From: Halopiger xanaduensis SH-6
Lineage (GTDB): Archaea > Halobacteriota > Halobacteria > Halobacteriales > Natrialbaceae
Reading direction: 5' to 3'
Assembly (NCBI RefSeq): GCF_000217715.1
Contig: NC_015666.1
Coordinates: 3,360,270 to 3,424,269, forward strand
DNA length: 64,000 nucleotides
A program made the position numbers and the translations under genes. This document shows, one piece after another, positions 17,495-26,417 of the stretch. Numbering within the stretch: the stretch's first letter is position 1; each line of letters begins with the position of its first letter. A model generated the notes under the pieces. That model had not been told where the DNA came from. It saw only the letters and a list, made by a program, of their open reading frames with translations, and ran no database searches.

Positions 17495-18364
17495 TTACTC
17501 GAGCCCCTCGAGCACGACTCGATCGCCGGGCTCGAGGCCGAACGCGTCGTCCCCGCGACCCCGATTGACGTCGAGTTCGACGTAGCCGTGGCTACCGACG
17601 GTCGCGAGTCGCTCCCCTTCGGGAACCGCAGCGAACGTGTCGCCGACGGGGATCGACTCGCCGTTCGCGTTAATTCTGTCGCGACCCTCGAGGAATTCGC
17701 CGGGGACGTTCGTGATGACGTTCCCGAAGCCGTCGACGACGAGCACCTCGCCTTCTGCGCGGTCGTCCGCAACCGTCGCGTCGGGCAACTCGAGGTCGAC
17801 GAGATCCTCGGTCGAGGTGGGCGAGAGGTACTCGAGCGCCTCGAGGTTCTCGCGGTCCGTCCCGCGGACGTCGGCCGCCGCGGGCGCGAACACATCCCGG
17901 CCGTGGAAGGTGTTGCTCGCGGGTCCCTCGCCGGCGCCGGTGCCGTCACTCTCGCCCGAACTGCTGCCGATCGCCGACGGCACCGACGGTGCCGGCGTCC
18001 CGGTCGTCGGTTCGATCGGCCCGATTTCGGTGTCGTCGATGACGTAGGCCTCGAGCGGGCCGTCGCCCGCGAGTTCTCTCGCAACCGGTCGCAGGACGCC
18101 GTTGTCGGGGCCGACGAGCGCGTGGTCGCCGGCGCGGAGTACGATTGCGTCGCGGTCGGTACCGACGCCGGGGTCGACGACCACAAGGTGCGTCGCCGGC
18201 GGGTAGTAGGGCAGCACCTCCCGGAGCCAGAAGGCGGCGGCCCGGACGTCCTGTCGGGGGAAGTCGTGGGCGATATCGACCAGTCGCGTGTCGGTCCGCT
18301 GGAGGATTACGCCCTTCATCGCCGCCGGGTACGGGGTTCCGAAGTCCGACGCGATCGTGATCAT
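17495..18364 (-). CDS. S-adenosyl-L-methionine hydrolase (adenosine-forming), DUF62 family
   Basis: 289 residues. The family (SAM hydroxide adenosyltransferase) splits SAM into adenosine and methionine using activated water. Motifs seen: ASDFGT with Asp7, VVVDPGVGT with Asp64, VGPDNGVL (84-91), NTFHGRDVFAPAAA, and the C-terminal domain VVDGFGNVITN with SHGYVELDVNRG. A Ser/Gly/Pro-rich insertion at about 118-150 between the two domains is a local expansion. nadM lies 143 bp downstream on the same strand, so the two may share a transcript. Physiological role in archaea is not settled; control of SAM level is a common suggestion. Confidence 0.88.
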   Translation of the reverse strand: MITIASDFGTPYPAAMKGVILQRTDTRLVDIAHDFPRQDVRAAAFWLREVLPYYPPATHLVVVDPGVGTDRDAIVLRAGDHALVGPDNGVLRPVARELAGDGPLEAYVIDDTEIGPIEPTTGTPAPSVPSAIGSSSGESDGTGAGEGPASNTFHGRDVFAPAAADVRGTDRENLEALEYLSPTSTEDLVDLELPDATVADDRAEGEVLVVDGFGNVITNVPGEFLEGRDRINANGESIPVGDTFAAVPEGERLATVGSHGYVELDVNRGRGDDAFGLEPGDRVVLEGLE

Positions 18365-18507
18365 GTGCGGTCGTACGGCACCGGGACTGAAAGTCGGCGC
18401 GTTTGCTCTCGAGTCGCCGGAACCGACGGGAAAAATGAGGGCGAGAACGGGATTGGACTCGGCCGGCCCGCCGGAGGACCCCTGGGGACGCGAGCGCGGT
18501 CGGAACG

Positions 18508-19026
18508 TCAGTTGCCGTTCGAGTCCGTCTTACTGACCATCTGTATCCGCTCGATCCCGTCGATCTCCTCGACGACGCCGACGACAGCCTCGGGGACGAG
18601 CGACTCCCAGTCCCCGTCGTCGATCATCCGCTGGCGGACCTCGCTGCCCTCGAGCACCTCGCGGTTGAACATCGGCGACTGGCGGATCTCGATGCCGGCC
18701 TCCCGGAACAGCTGGATGACGAGCGGGTTGTTCGAGTAGGCGACGTCGAAGTCGGGGCTCATGCTCTGGACGTGGCTCACCCACACCGAGTTGCGGTCGA
18801 GGTCCTCGATCGGGACGGCGTAGGTCACGAGGTCGTAGTCGACGAGCGACTTCGTGATCATCATGATCCGCTCGCCGGCGGTGAACGGATTCCGGACGGA
18901 GTGGGAGTCGTCGGCGCTTCCGATGCCGAGGACGAGTTCGTCCACCTCGTCGGCGATCTGTTCGACCATGCTCAGGTGGCCGTTGTGGAACGGCTGGAAG
19001 CGTCCGATGTAGAACCCGCGGGTCAT
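18508..19026 (-). CDS. nadM: Nicotinamide-nucleotide adenylyltransferase (archaeal NadM type)
   Basis: 172 residues. Converts NMN and ATP to NAD+. The nucleotidyltransferase signature GRFQPFHNGH is at residues 8-17; VLGIGSADDSHSVRNPFTAGERI and the C-terminal EGSEVRQRMIDDG match archaeal NadM. Start chosen at 19026, because the 27 residues upstream in frame are basic and non-conserved, and a GCTTAAGC element at about 19050-19057 sits in the leaderless TATA position for this ATG. Divergent from lonB across about 240 bp. Confidence 0.92.
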   Translation of the reverse strand: MTRGFYIGRFQPFHNGHLSMVEQIADEVDELVLGIGSADDSHSVRNPFTAGERIMMITKSLVDYDLVTYAVPIEDLDRNSVWVSHVQSMSPDFDVAYSNNPLVIQLFREAGIEIRQSPMFNREVLEGSEVRQRMIDDGDWESLVPEAVVGVVEEIDGIERIQMVSKTDSNGN

Positions 19027-19269
19027 TGCCGAGAACTGCTCCGCCCCGGCGCTTAAGCGTGGCGAGTCGCGGACGGGAACGATTCTCGAACGACCGCCAG
19101 TTGACATTTAGTGGGGCACCCTAATCGTATAAAGTTCGCACCGAAACCGATGTTGCTAAACGCGACCGTGGACGCCTGTACGCTCCGTTTTCCACCACTG
19201 TCACCATCCTCCGCATGGAGAAAGTATATCAGTCGCAATCCCTTCGAAACAGGTACCGAACAGAGTTCT

Positions 19270-21486
19270 ATGAGTAACGATACGAACGTTGACGACCCTC
19301 CCGAAGACGCTCCATCTGCCTCCGAGGAGAGCGAGCAGGACACCCGCTCGCAGGAGCGAGAGCAGGAGCAAACGGAGCGTCAGGGAGCCCGACCGTCGCT
19401 CGAGGAGGATGGTCGGCGTGGTGACGTCGACGACACCGAGACCGCCGACGACCCGGTCGACGGGGTGAACCCGGCGACGGAGGTCGACGAATCCGCACCC
19501 GAGACGGACGACGGCGTCGAGACCGTCAACGACCTCGGCAGCGAGGTCGACGTCGACCCCGGCGTCGAGATCGACGAGGAGAACGCCGAGGACCATCTCC
19601 TCGGCGGTCTCCAGATCGACTCGACAGACGACATCGAAGTGCCGGACCGACTCGTCGATCAGGTCATCGGCCAGGACGAGGCACGAGATATTATCATCAA
19701 GGCGGCCAAGCAGCGCCGCCACGTCATGATGATCGGCTCCCCGGGGACGGGGAAGTCGATGCTGGCGAAGGCGATGAGCCAGCTGCTGCCCCAGGAAGAC
19801 CTGCAGGACGTGCTGGTCTACCACAACCCCGACGACGGGAACGAGCCGAAGGTTCGGACCGTTCCCGCGGGGAAGGGCGAGCAGATCATCGACGCTCACA
19901 AGGAAGAGGCCCGGAAGCGCAACCAGATGCGGTCGATCCTGATGTGGATCATCATCGCGATCGTCATCGGGTACGCGATCCTCGCCGCCAACATTCTGCT
20001 TGGCATCCTCGCGGCGGGTATCATCTGGCTGATCTTCCGCTACACCTCCCGCGGCACGGACGCGATGGTGCCGAACATGATCGTCGACAACGGCGACAAG
20101 CGCACCGCGCCCTTCGAGGACGCGACCGGCGCCCACGCCGGCGCGCTGCTGGGCGACGTCCGCCACGACCCCTTCCAGTCCGGCGGCATGGAGACCCCGA
20201 GCCACGACCGCGTGGAACCGGGCTCCATCCACAAGGCCAACAAGGGCGTGCTGTTCGTCGACGAGATCAACACGCTCGACATCCGGACCCAGCAGAAGCT
20301 GATGACGGCGATCCAGGAGGGCGAGTTCTCGATCACGGGCCAGTCCGAGCGCTCCTCGGGCGCGATGGTCCAGACCGAGCCCGTCCCCTGCGACTTCGTC
20401 ATGATCGCGGCCGGGAACCTCGACGCCATGGAGAACATGCACCCGGCGCTGCGGAACCGTATCAAGGGGTACGGGTACGAGGTCTACATGGAGGATACCA
20501 TCGAGGACACCCCCGAGATGCGGCGCAAGTACGCCCGGTTCGTCGCCCAGGAGGTCGAACGCGACGGCCGCCTGCCCCACTTCACCGACGAGGCCGTCGA
20601 GGAGATCATCCTCGAGGCCAAGCGCCGCTCGGGTCGGAAGAACCACCTCACGCTGCACTTCCGTAGCCTCGGCGGGCTGGTCCGCGTCGCCGGCGACATC
20701 GCCCGCGCCGAGGACCGCGAGTACACTACCCGCGACGACGTGCTGCAGGCCAAGGACCGCTCGCGCTCGATCGAGCAACAGCTCGCCGACGACTACATCG
20801 AGCGCCGCAAGGACTACGAGCTGCAGGTCAACGAAGGCGGCGTCGAAGGCCGCGTCAACGGCCTCGCCGTCATGGGAGAAGACTCCGGGATCATGCTCCC
20901 CGTGATGGCCGAGATCGCGCCCGCGCAGGGCGGCGGGCAGGTGATCGCCACCGGCAAACTGCAGGAGATGGCCGAGGAATCGGTCCAGAACGTCTCCGCG
21001 ATCATCAAGAAGTTCTCCGACGTCGACCTGTCGGAGAAGGACATCCACATCCAGTTCGTCCAGGCCGGCCAGCAGGGCGTCGACGGCGACTCCGCCTCCA
21101 TCACGGTGGCGACGGCCGTCATCTCCGCCCTCGAGGACATCCCGGTCGACCAGTCGGTCGCGATGACCGGCTCGCTCTCGGTCCGGGGCGACGTGCTCCC
21201 GGTCGGCGGGGTGACCCACAAGATCGAGGCGGCCGCGAAAGCCGGCTGCTCGAAGGTCATCATCCCGAAGGCCAACGAGCAGGACGTGATGATCGAAGAC
21301 GAGTACGAGGAGATGATCGAAATCATCCCGTGTGCGAACATCAGCGAAGTGTTAGACGTCGCGCTGATGGGCGAACCGAAGAAGGACTCGCTGGTCGATC
21401 GCCTCAAGTCGATCACCACCAACGCGTTCGAACAGAACCAGGGGACGGTCGGCTCCGCGAGCGGGTCGAACCCGAGTCCGCAGTAA
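19270..21486 (+). CDS. lonB: Membrane-bound ATP-dependent Lon protease (archaeal LonB)
   Basis: 738 residues. Essential membrane AAA+ protease in haloarchaea. Order: acidic N-terminal region (1-115), AAA+ domain with Walker A GSPGTGKS (156-163), an inserted pair of membrane helices at about 224-258 that tether it to the membrane facing the cytoplasm, Walker B VLFVDEIN, sensor region, and the C-terminal peptidase domain with Ser608 (GDSAS) and Lys651 (THKIEAA). The Ser-Lys spacing of 43 equals that of bacterial Lon. Start at 19270 gives the acidic MSNDTNVDD opening; an upstream in-frame ATG at 19150 would add a basic, atypical leader. TATA-like AGTATATC is at 19223-19230. Confidence 0.95.
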   Translation: MSNDTNVDDPPEDAPSASEESEQDTRSQEREQEQTERQGARPSLEEDGRRGDVDDTETADDPVDGVNPATEVDESAPETDDGVETVNDLGSEVDVDPGVEIDEENAEDHLLGGLQIDSTDDIEVPDRLVDQVIGQDEARDIIIKAAKQRRHVMMIGSPGTGKSMLAKAMSQLLPQEDLQDVLVYHNPDDGNEPKVRTVPAGKGEQIIDAHKEEARKRNQMRSILMWIIIAIVIGYAILAANILLGILAAGIIWLIFRYTSRGTDAMVPNMIVDNGDKRTAPFEDATGAHAGALLGDVRHDPFQSGGMETPSHDRVEPGSIHKANKGVLFVDEINTLDIRTQQKLMTAIQEGEFSITGQSERSSGAMVQTEPVPCDFVMIAAGNLDAMENMHPALRNRIKGYGYEVYMEDTIEDTPEMRRKYARFVAQEVERDGRLPHFTDEAVEEIILEAKRRSGRKNHLTLHFRSLGGLVRVAGDIARAEDREYTTRDDVLQAKDRSRSIEQQLADDYIERRKDYELQVNEGGVEGRVNGLAVMGEDSGIMLPVMAEIAPAQGGGQVIATGKLQEMAEESVQNVSAIIKKFSDVDLSEKDIHIQFVQAGQQGVDGDSASITVATAVISALEDIPVDQSVAMTGSLSVRGDVLPVGGVTHKIEAAAKAGCSKVIIPKANEQDVMIEDEYEEMIEIIPCANISEVLDVALMGEPKKDSLVDRLKSITTNAFEQNQGTVGSASGSNPSPQ

Positions 21487-21507
21487 CCCGACGCCATAAC
21501 GATAGCG

Positions 21508-22590
21508 ATGGCTGACTGGGCGGCGTTCACCGGTATCACGGGCGTCGTCCTCGTTTTGCTGCTCGTTTTATCCCACCTGACGCAGTCGACGTTTTCCGAG
21601 TCCGAGGCCGATTCCGATACCGAGCCCGAGAGCGATCGCGACGGTGCCGACGGTTTCGGAGCCGACGCAATCAGTTCCAGCGACGGTCCTGCGGCTGACC
21701 GAGACCCACGCGACACCGGTGACGATACCGGCAGTCTCGACGCCGCGACCGACGCTGACGAGCCCGATCCCGGTCTCTTGCCCGACGCCGACGCGTTCGA
21801 GAGCGATGCCGACGACACCGACGCGGCGTCTCGAGCCGGCGATCCCTCGAGGCCGTCCGACGAACGCCTGAGCGCCGACGAGCGCCCGAACGGCGGCCAG
21901 CAGGCCGGCCTCGAGAACGGCTCGGCGTACGGTCGGAGACACGGCCACAGCCACGGTCCCGGCGACGCGATCGATCCGGGCAACCTCTCGACCGGCATGC
22001 TGCTCGCGAACGTCGCGCTGTCCCAGGGGCTGTTCGCGCTCGTCTTGCTCGGCGCGGTGATCTACACGGGCGTTCCGCCCGACGCGTTGGGGATCGAGTT
22101 CTCCGTCGCGTACCTCCGTCAGGGGCTGCTGCTCGGGACGGGGGCGGGGCTCGTCCTCTACGTCGGGAACGAACTCGGCGCGGCGGCCGCGACCCGGCTC
22201 GGCTTCGACCACGACGAGGAGTTACGTGAGCTGCTGGCGCCCGATTCGCTCGCCGGCTGGGCGGTCCTCCTGTTCGGCGTCCTGCCGATCATCGCCGGCT
22301 TCGAGGAACTGCTCTTTCGCGCGGCGCTGATCGGTGCCGTCTCGACCGGCTTCGGCGTCTCGCCGTGGGTGCTGGCGGTCGTCTCGTCGCTCGCGTTCGC
22401 GGTCGGCCACGGCATGCAGGGCTCGGTCGGCGTCGTCGTCACCGGACTGCTCGGGTTCGTCCTCGCGGCGGTCTTCATCGTCACCGGCAGCTTCCTCGTC
22501 GTCGTCGTCGCCCACTACCTCATCAACGCCCTCGAGTTCGCCGTCCACGAGGGGATCGACCTCGAGTGGACGGGCGGGCTCGAACGCTGA
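21508..22590 (+). CDS. CPBP-family intramembrane glutamic protease with acidic linker
   Basis: 360 residues. One N-terminal membrane helix (about 8-25), then a 120-residue Asp/Ser/Glu-rich linker ending in a His-rich RRHGHSHGPGD, then a six-helix CPBP (CAAX protease/bacteriocin-processing) core from about 155. The EExxxR motif is Glu266-Glu267...Arg271 (FEELLFRA); the second motif is in VGHGMQGS and the third in HYLINALEF. It starts 21 bp after lonB on the same strand, so co-transcription is likely and a role in membrane proteolysis is suggested. The substrate is unknown; prenyl-protein processing is not implied. Confidence 0.85.
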   Translation: MADWAAFTGITGVVLVLLLVLSHLTQSTFSESEADSDTEPESDRDGADGFGADAISSSDGPAADRDPRDTGDDTGSLDAATDADEPDPGLLPDADAFESDADDTDAASRAGDPSRPSDERLSADERPNGGQQAGLENGSAYGRRHGHSHGPGDAIDPGNLSTGMLLANVALSQGLFALVLLGAVIYTGVPPDALGIEFSVAYLRQGLLLGTGAGLVLYVGNELGAAAATRLGFDHDEELRELLAPDSLAGWAVLLFGVLPIIAGFEELLFRAALIGAVSTGFGVSPWVLAVVSSLAFAVGHGMQGSVGVVVTGLLGFVLAAVFIVTGSFLVVVVAHYLINALEFAVHEGIDLEWTGGLER

Positions 22591-22638
22591 GCGAACGTCA
22601 AGGGCTAAGGGGACTGGGGCCGACGGTTTCGAGCAGGA

Positions 22639-22992
22639 ATGGACGGAACCGATCTCGGCGGCGAGTCGGCGACGATCAGTCGCGCGGTCTTTCTCGCGGT
22701 GGCGCTTTACTTCGCGCTGGTAGCCTACGGGACGATCGCGAACGAACCGCTCGCGACGTACGCCGCGGCGTTCGTCTTCGGCGCGATCGCCCTCGGCCTC
22801 GGGGCGATCCTCTATCTCCGGTGGGGACGACGGTCGTCGACGGTACTCGCCGCTGCGGTCTGTCTCGCGGTCGGCGGGGTGCTCCAGTTCGCCTACCTGT
22901 TTTCGCAGTCGGCGGCGCTGGACAGCCTCTCGTCGCTGGTCGTGTTCGCCGGCGTCGGCCTGTACGTGTACGCCGCGTGGACGGCCGAATAG
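22639..22992 (+). CDS. Small four-helix membrane protein, unknown function
   Basis: 117 residues, largely hydrophobic, with four predicted membrane helices (about 14-34, 40-58, 68-86, 94-112) and short polar loops. No family recognised. It ends YVYAAWTAE. It follows the CPBP protease by 48 bp on the same strand and could be the last gene of the lonB run; the opposing glycosyltransferase gene ends 61 bp beyond. Confidence 0.7.
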   Translation: MDGTDLGGESATISRAVFLAVALYFALVAYGTIANEPLATYAAAFVFGAIALGLGAILYLRWGRRSSTVLAAAVCLAVGGVLQFAYLFSQSAALDSLSSLVVFAGVGLYVYAAWTAE

Positions 22993-23053
22993 CCGACGTT
23001 GCAGTCGCGACTCGAGCGTGCCTAGAGAGCGGAATGAGAACGAACCGGCCGAG

Positions 23054-23998
23054 CTACGATGAGTCGCCTTCGCGCCGATCGTACACGCGAACCGCCCGAT
23101 CGTGGCGAACCGAGACGCCGTTCGGATTCCGCCGCGTCGACCGGTCGGTGTAGCGCGCGCGAACGCCGTCCCGGAGCCCGCCGCCGACGTTCGTGACCAC
23201 GTCGATCCCGTTCGAGAGCCAGCCCGTCGGCGTCGCATCGCCGGAGAGGATGCCCCGGACGCTCGTGACGCCGTCTCGGAGCGCACTGCCGGCCGTTCGC
23301 GCGAGCACCGTCGGCCGCAACCCGTAGTTCTTCGCGAGTCGGTAGGCCAGCGATCGGTAGGCCGCTCCCCAGTCGCGTTCGGCGGTTCCCCCGTCGGTGC
23401 CGACGTCCCGACGGACGGCCATCTCCATCGCCCAGTCGACCTCGAACCCCAGCGCCGCGACCCGGTGGGCGCAGTCCCGTGCGCCGCCCGTCTCGAGGTA
23501 CTCGTCGAACCCGTCTAACGCCTCGAGGACGGTGCGGTCGAACGCGACGTTGTCGCCGTCGAAGAGGGTAACGTCGCGGCCGGCGACCGTTCGCGATTCC
23601 CGCGGATCGTCGACGTCGTCGAACCGCGCTTCGCCGGTAACGGGGCCGGTGACGACGTCGACGGTGGGATTCTCGTCGGCATCGGCGTCCCCGAGGTGCC
23701 GTTCGATAGCGCCGTACCACCCCTGTTCGATCGTGTACTCGCCGTCGAGAAACGCGACGACGTCGCCGGTCGCAGCCTCGAGCCCCGCGTTCCGGGAGAC
23801 GTTCTGGTTCCGCTCGGAAATTTCGACGAGGACGTCGATGTCGGTTCGTTCGCGGACGACCCCGGTGGTGCCGTCCGAGGAGGGGCCGTTGACGACGATC
23901 ACCTCCGTCGAGGGCGGCGTTCGCTCGCGGAGCGCGTCGAGACACGAGAGTAACTGCTCTCGGTCGTTCAGCGTCGAGACGACTACCGAGAGCTGCAT
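23054..23998 (-). CDS. Glycosyltransferase family 2 (AglG/AglE-like)
   Basis: 314 residues. The N-terminal GT-A fold is clear: SVVVSTLNDREQLLSCLDAL, VIVVNGPSSDGT, NQNVSRNAGLEAATGDVVAFLDGE, where Asp85-Gly-Glu87 takes the place of the metal-binding DxD, and FDGDNVAFDRTVLEALDGFDE. This resembles haloarchaeal Agl glycosyltransferases acting on dolichol phosphate in S-layer N-glycosylation. No C-terminal membrane helices are visible; a Val/Gly-rich amphipathic segment is at about 255-285. No oligosaccharyltransferase (aglB) is nearby. TATA-like CTATTTTTACG lies 27 nt before the ATG. The acceptor is unknown. Confidence 0.8.
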   Translation of the reverse strand: MQLSVVVSTLNDREQLLSCLDALRERTPPSTEVIVVNGPSSDGTTGVVRERTDIDVLVEISERNQNVSRNAGLEAATGDVVAFLDGEYTIEQGWYGAIERHLGDADADENPTVDVVTGPVTGEARFDDVDDPRESRTVAGRDVTLFDGDNVAFDRTVLEALDGFDEYLETGGARDCAHRVAALGFEVDWAMEMAVRRDVGTDGGTAERDWGAAYRSLAYRLAKNYGLRPTVLARTAGSALRDGVTSVRGILSGDATPTGWLSNGIDVVTNVGGGLRDGVRARYTDRSTRRNPNGVSVRHDRAVRVYDRREGDSS

Positions 23999-24186
23999 AT
24001 ATCACAGTAGACCCGCTCGAGCGTAAAAATAGGATGGGTTCGACGGCGATCCTGAGACACGGTCTCGTCGCCCTCGACGTCGACCCGTCGAATGGCGGTC
24101 TCGAGCGACCGAGCAGCGGCTCGGACGGTTGCCCGAGCAGCACGAATCGGCAGCTGAACCGGACGAACCGACAACCGGCCCGCCCC

Positions 24187-24894
24187 TCAGCGAAGCTTCG
24201 TATTCCAGTACGAGACCGACGCGAAGTGATCCGTAACCGGATGGCCGCCGATCGCCTCGTCGATCGCTCGGATCGGCGACGCGAGCGCGTTCGGGATCGC
24301 CCGGTAGAGGCCGTACGGAGCGAGGAAGTCGTCCTCCACGTCCACTAGCGTCAGGTTCGTCTTCGCGAGCAACTCGCTGACCTCGCTCTTCGAGTAGAGA
24401 CGCGACCCCATCGGCAGCGCCCAGTTGTAGATGCTGCGGGCGCTGAAGCGGTTGAACGTATCGAAGACGATCTGGTCGCGCGAGACCCGGCGCATCTCCC
24501 GGAGGAACGCCTCGGGATCGTCCGCGAGATGGAAAAAGCGCATCGCGATGACCGTATCGAAGTGATCGTCGGGGAACGGCAGCCGTCCGGCGTCGCCGCG
24601 CAGGAACTCGAGGGTTCCCGCGAGGTCTGCGTTCCGGGCTTTCGTCCGCCCCTGCTGTAACATCGCCGCCGAAATGTCGAGTCCGACGACGTCGGCGCCC
24701 TGCTCGGCCAGCATCACCGTAAATCGCCCGGTACCACAGGCGATTTCGAGGATCGATCGATCCTCGACCGGCATGATCGCCTCGAGGACCGCCTGCTTCT
24801 CGCGGCGGTCGATCAGCTGTCCGCCCTTGGAGAAGCGCTTATCGTCGTACTCCTCGGCGACGTCGTCGGCTTGGTACCACTCCTGTCCTTTCAC
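24187..24894 (-). CDS. Class I SAM-dependent methyltransferase
   Basis: 235 residues. Rossmann methyltransferase of the Methyltransf_11/25 type: motif I ILEIACGTGRFT (48-59), acidic residue ending strand 2 in VVGLDIS (Asp73), motif with GDAGRLPFPDDHFD, and motif VIAMRFFHLADDPE. The RQ/RY-type C-terminal part has an ARSIYNWALPMGSRLYS block. A GTG start is used (24892-24894). The upstream TTTTATCC (about 24920-24927) fits a leaderless promoter. Substrate unknown; neighbours do not identify it. Confidence 0.82.
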   Translation of the reverse strand: MKGQEWYQADDVAEEYDDKRFSKGGQLIDRREKQAVLEAIMPVEDRSILEIACGTGRFTVMLAEQGADVVGLDISAAMLQQGRTKARNADLAGTLEFLRGDAGRLPFPDDHFDTVIAMRFFHLADDPEAFLREMRRVSRDQIVFDTFNRFSARSIYNWALPMGSRLYSKSEVSELLAKTNLTLVDVEDDFLAPYGLYRAIPNALASPIRAIDEAIGGHPVTDHFASVSYWNTKLR

Positions 24895-25118
24895 ACTGGG
24901 CGCAACTACAGTAGCCGGAGGATAAAACGATACTGGACTTTATCGAGACAGGTCCGGCATCTGATCCGTCGATCGGCACCTCGGTAGCACGACGCGATCG
25001 TAATACGTGCGGTTCGATGATAGTGCTCACTGATCACATTAATATCCCTTATACAAACTACAGTATTCGTATCCACATATAGGGAAGCTTTACCAGCTAT
25101 CGGGCCGCCGAGTGTGGT
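24895..25118. promoter_or_regulatory. A/T-rich divergent promoter region
   Basis: 224 bp between the divergent methyltransferase and wHTH genes. Candidate boxes: TTTTATCC for the methyltransferase (plus-strand about 24920-24928) and ACATATAGG (25075-25083) for the wHTH gene. A further A/T-rich block with ATTAATATCCCTTATACAAA (25038-25057) is not needed by either and may hold another promoter or a regulator site. Confidence 0.5.
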
Positions 25119-25400
25119 ATGAGCATGAGTACCGCAGAGGACCGCGACGTCGCTGCCGAGGAGACGCTGTCGGAGGAGGAATACCGCGACCGCCTTCGCG
25201 ACCTGCCGCCGAGCGCGAAGCTCGTCGCGAAAGTCCTCGAGACCGATTCACCGCTCTCACAGGGCCAGCTCGCCGAGGAATCGCTGCTTCCCGATCGCAC
25301 CGTCCGCTACGCCCTCAATCGGCTCGAGGACGTCGACCTCGTCGGTTCCCGCTACAGTTTCCGCGACGCCCGCAAGCAAGTGTACTACCTGAAACACTAG
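25119..25400 (+). CDS. Small MarR-like winged-helix regulator
   Basis: 93 residues. Residues 28-90 form a winged helix: PSAKLVAKVLETDSPLSQGQLAEESLL, DRTVRYALNRLEDVDLV as recognition helix, wing YSFRDARKQVYYL. Small stand-alone MarR/ArsR-like proteins of this kind are conserved in haloarchaea. The start may be the first ATG (25119) or the second (25125). Targets unknown; the large A/T-rich region just upstream could contain its own site. Confidence 0.8.
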   Translation: MSMSTAEDRDVAAEETLSEEEYRDRLRDLPPSAKLVAKVLETDSPLSQGQLAEESLLPDRTVRYALNRLEDVDLVGSRYSFRDARKQVYYLKH

Positions 25401-25522
25401 CTTCCCGAACGCGGACGCGGATACAACTGCTCGTGTCTCGAGGGGTGACACGGGGGTCGGGGTCGAAACCGGTTTCGACTCCGATACGCAGTTTCATTTT
25501 CTGCCCGCCGTAACTGCGACGC

Positions 25523-26344
25523 ATGGAGATCCGTCGCTGTTCCGTATCGTTGCCGTCCGGAACGAGTGCGCCGGGCGGCGAGACGAATGCGTACGTCCTC
25601 GGCCGCGATCCGGCAGCGCTCGTCGACCCCGCCGAGAGATCGGACGCACTCGATCGACTGGTCGCCGACGCGAGGATCGAACACGTCGTCGTTACGCACG
25701 CCCATCCGGACCACGTCGGCGCCGTCGCGGCCTACGCCGCCGAGACGAACGCGACCGTCTGGGCCAGAGCGGGCCGGACGGACCGCTTCCGAGCGGCAAC
25801 CGGCGTCGAACCCGATCGCGAGCTACGGGCCGGGACGATCATCGAACTCGAGAGGGAGGAAGACGGAGACGAGCGAGCGGGAAGCGCCGACGAGCGGATT
25901 CGCGTCCTCGACGCGCCCGGTCACGCGCCCGACCACGTCGCCCTCGAGGCCGGCCGCGACGGGCCGATCTGCTGTGGCGACTGCGCCGTCCGCGACGGCA
26001 GCGTCGCCGTGACCGCGCCGGAGGGCGACATGCGCGCGTACCTGACGACCCTTCGTCGACTGCGCGCGATCGATCCGCCGCGACTGTATCCGGGCCACGG
26101 GCCGCCGATCGACGCGCCGCGAGAGACGCTCGAGCGCCTCCTCGACCACCGCCGGCAGCGCGAGCGGCGGATCCTCGAGGCGGTCGCGGGCGGTGCAGGG
26201 ACGCTCGAGCAGATCCTGGACGCCGCGTACGACAAGGACCTGACCGGGGTCCGCGACCTCGCAAAAGCGACGGTCGTCGCGCACCTCGAGAAACTCGCCG
26301 TCGAAGACCGCCTCGAGTGGGACGGCGAGCGAGCGCTCGTCTGA
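25523..26344 (+). CDS. Metallo-beta-lactamase-fold hydrolase with C-terminal winged helix
   Basis: 273 residues. The metal motif THAHPDH gives His59, His61, Asp63 and His64; the further ligands are His134 (APGHAPDH), Asp153 (CGDCAV) and His192 (YPGHGP), so a two-metal site is complete. Residues about 205-265 form a small winged-helix-like domain, as in LACTB2/Rv-type MBL proteins (EAVAGGAGTLEQILDAAY, TVVAHLEKLAVEDRLEW). Likely a cytoplasmic hydrolase of a thioester, nucleic acid or other ester; I cannot choose. A T-rich stretch (CTTTTCTTTC) follows at about 26388-26397. Confidence 0.83.
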   Translation: MEIRRCSVSLPSGTSAPGGETNAYVLGRDPAALVDPAERSDALDRLVADARIEHVVVTHAHPDHVGAVAAYAAETNATVWARAGRTDRFRAATGVEPDRELRAGTIIELEREEDGDERAGSADERIRVLDAPGHAPDHVALEAGRDGPICCGDCAVRDGSVAVTAPEGDMRAYLTTLRRLRAIDPPRLYPGHGPPIDAPRETLERLLDHRRQRERRILEAVAGGAGTLEQILDAAYDKDLTGVRDLAKATVVAHLEKLAVEDRLEWDGERALV

Positions 26345-26417
26345 ACCGGGTACGGCGCTGGACTGAAACCGAGCGGACAGCGACTGACTTTTCTTTCGTC
26401 GGGACCTCGATCGACCC

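Noticed and set aside
19150-19269. Upstream ATG at 19150 as start of lonB
   Set aside because: The added 40 residues are basic and unlike LonB N-termini; 19270 follows a TATA-like box and opens with a typical acidic sequence.
24020-24065. tRNA-like GGGTTCGA motif
   Set aside because: No matching acceptor stem, D-arm or anticodon arm upstream; only the T-loop-like string is present.
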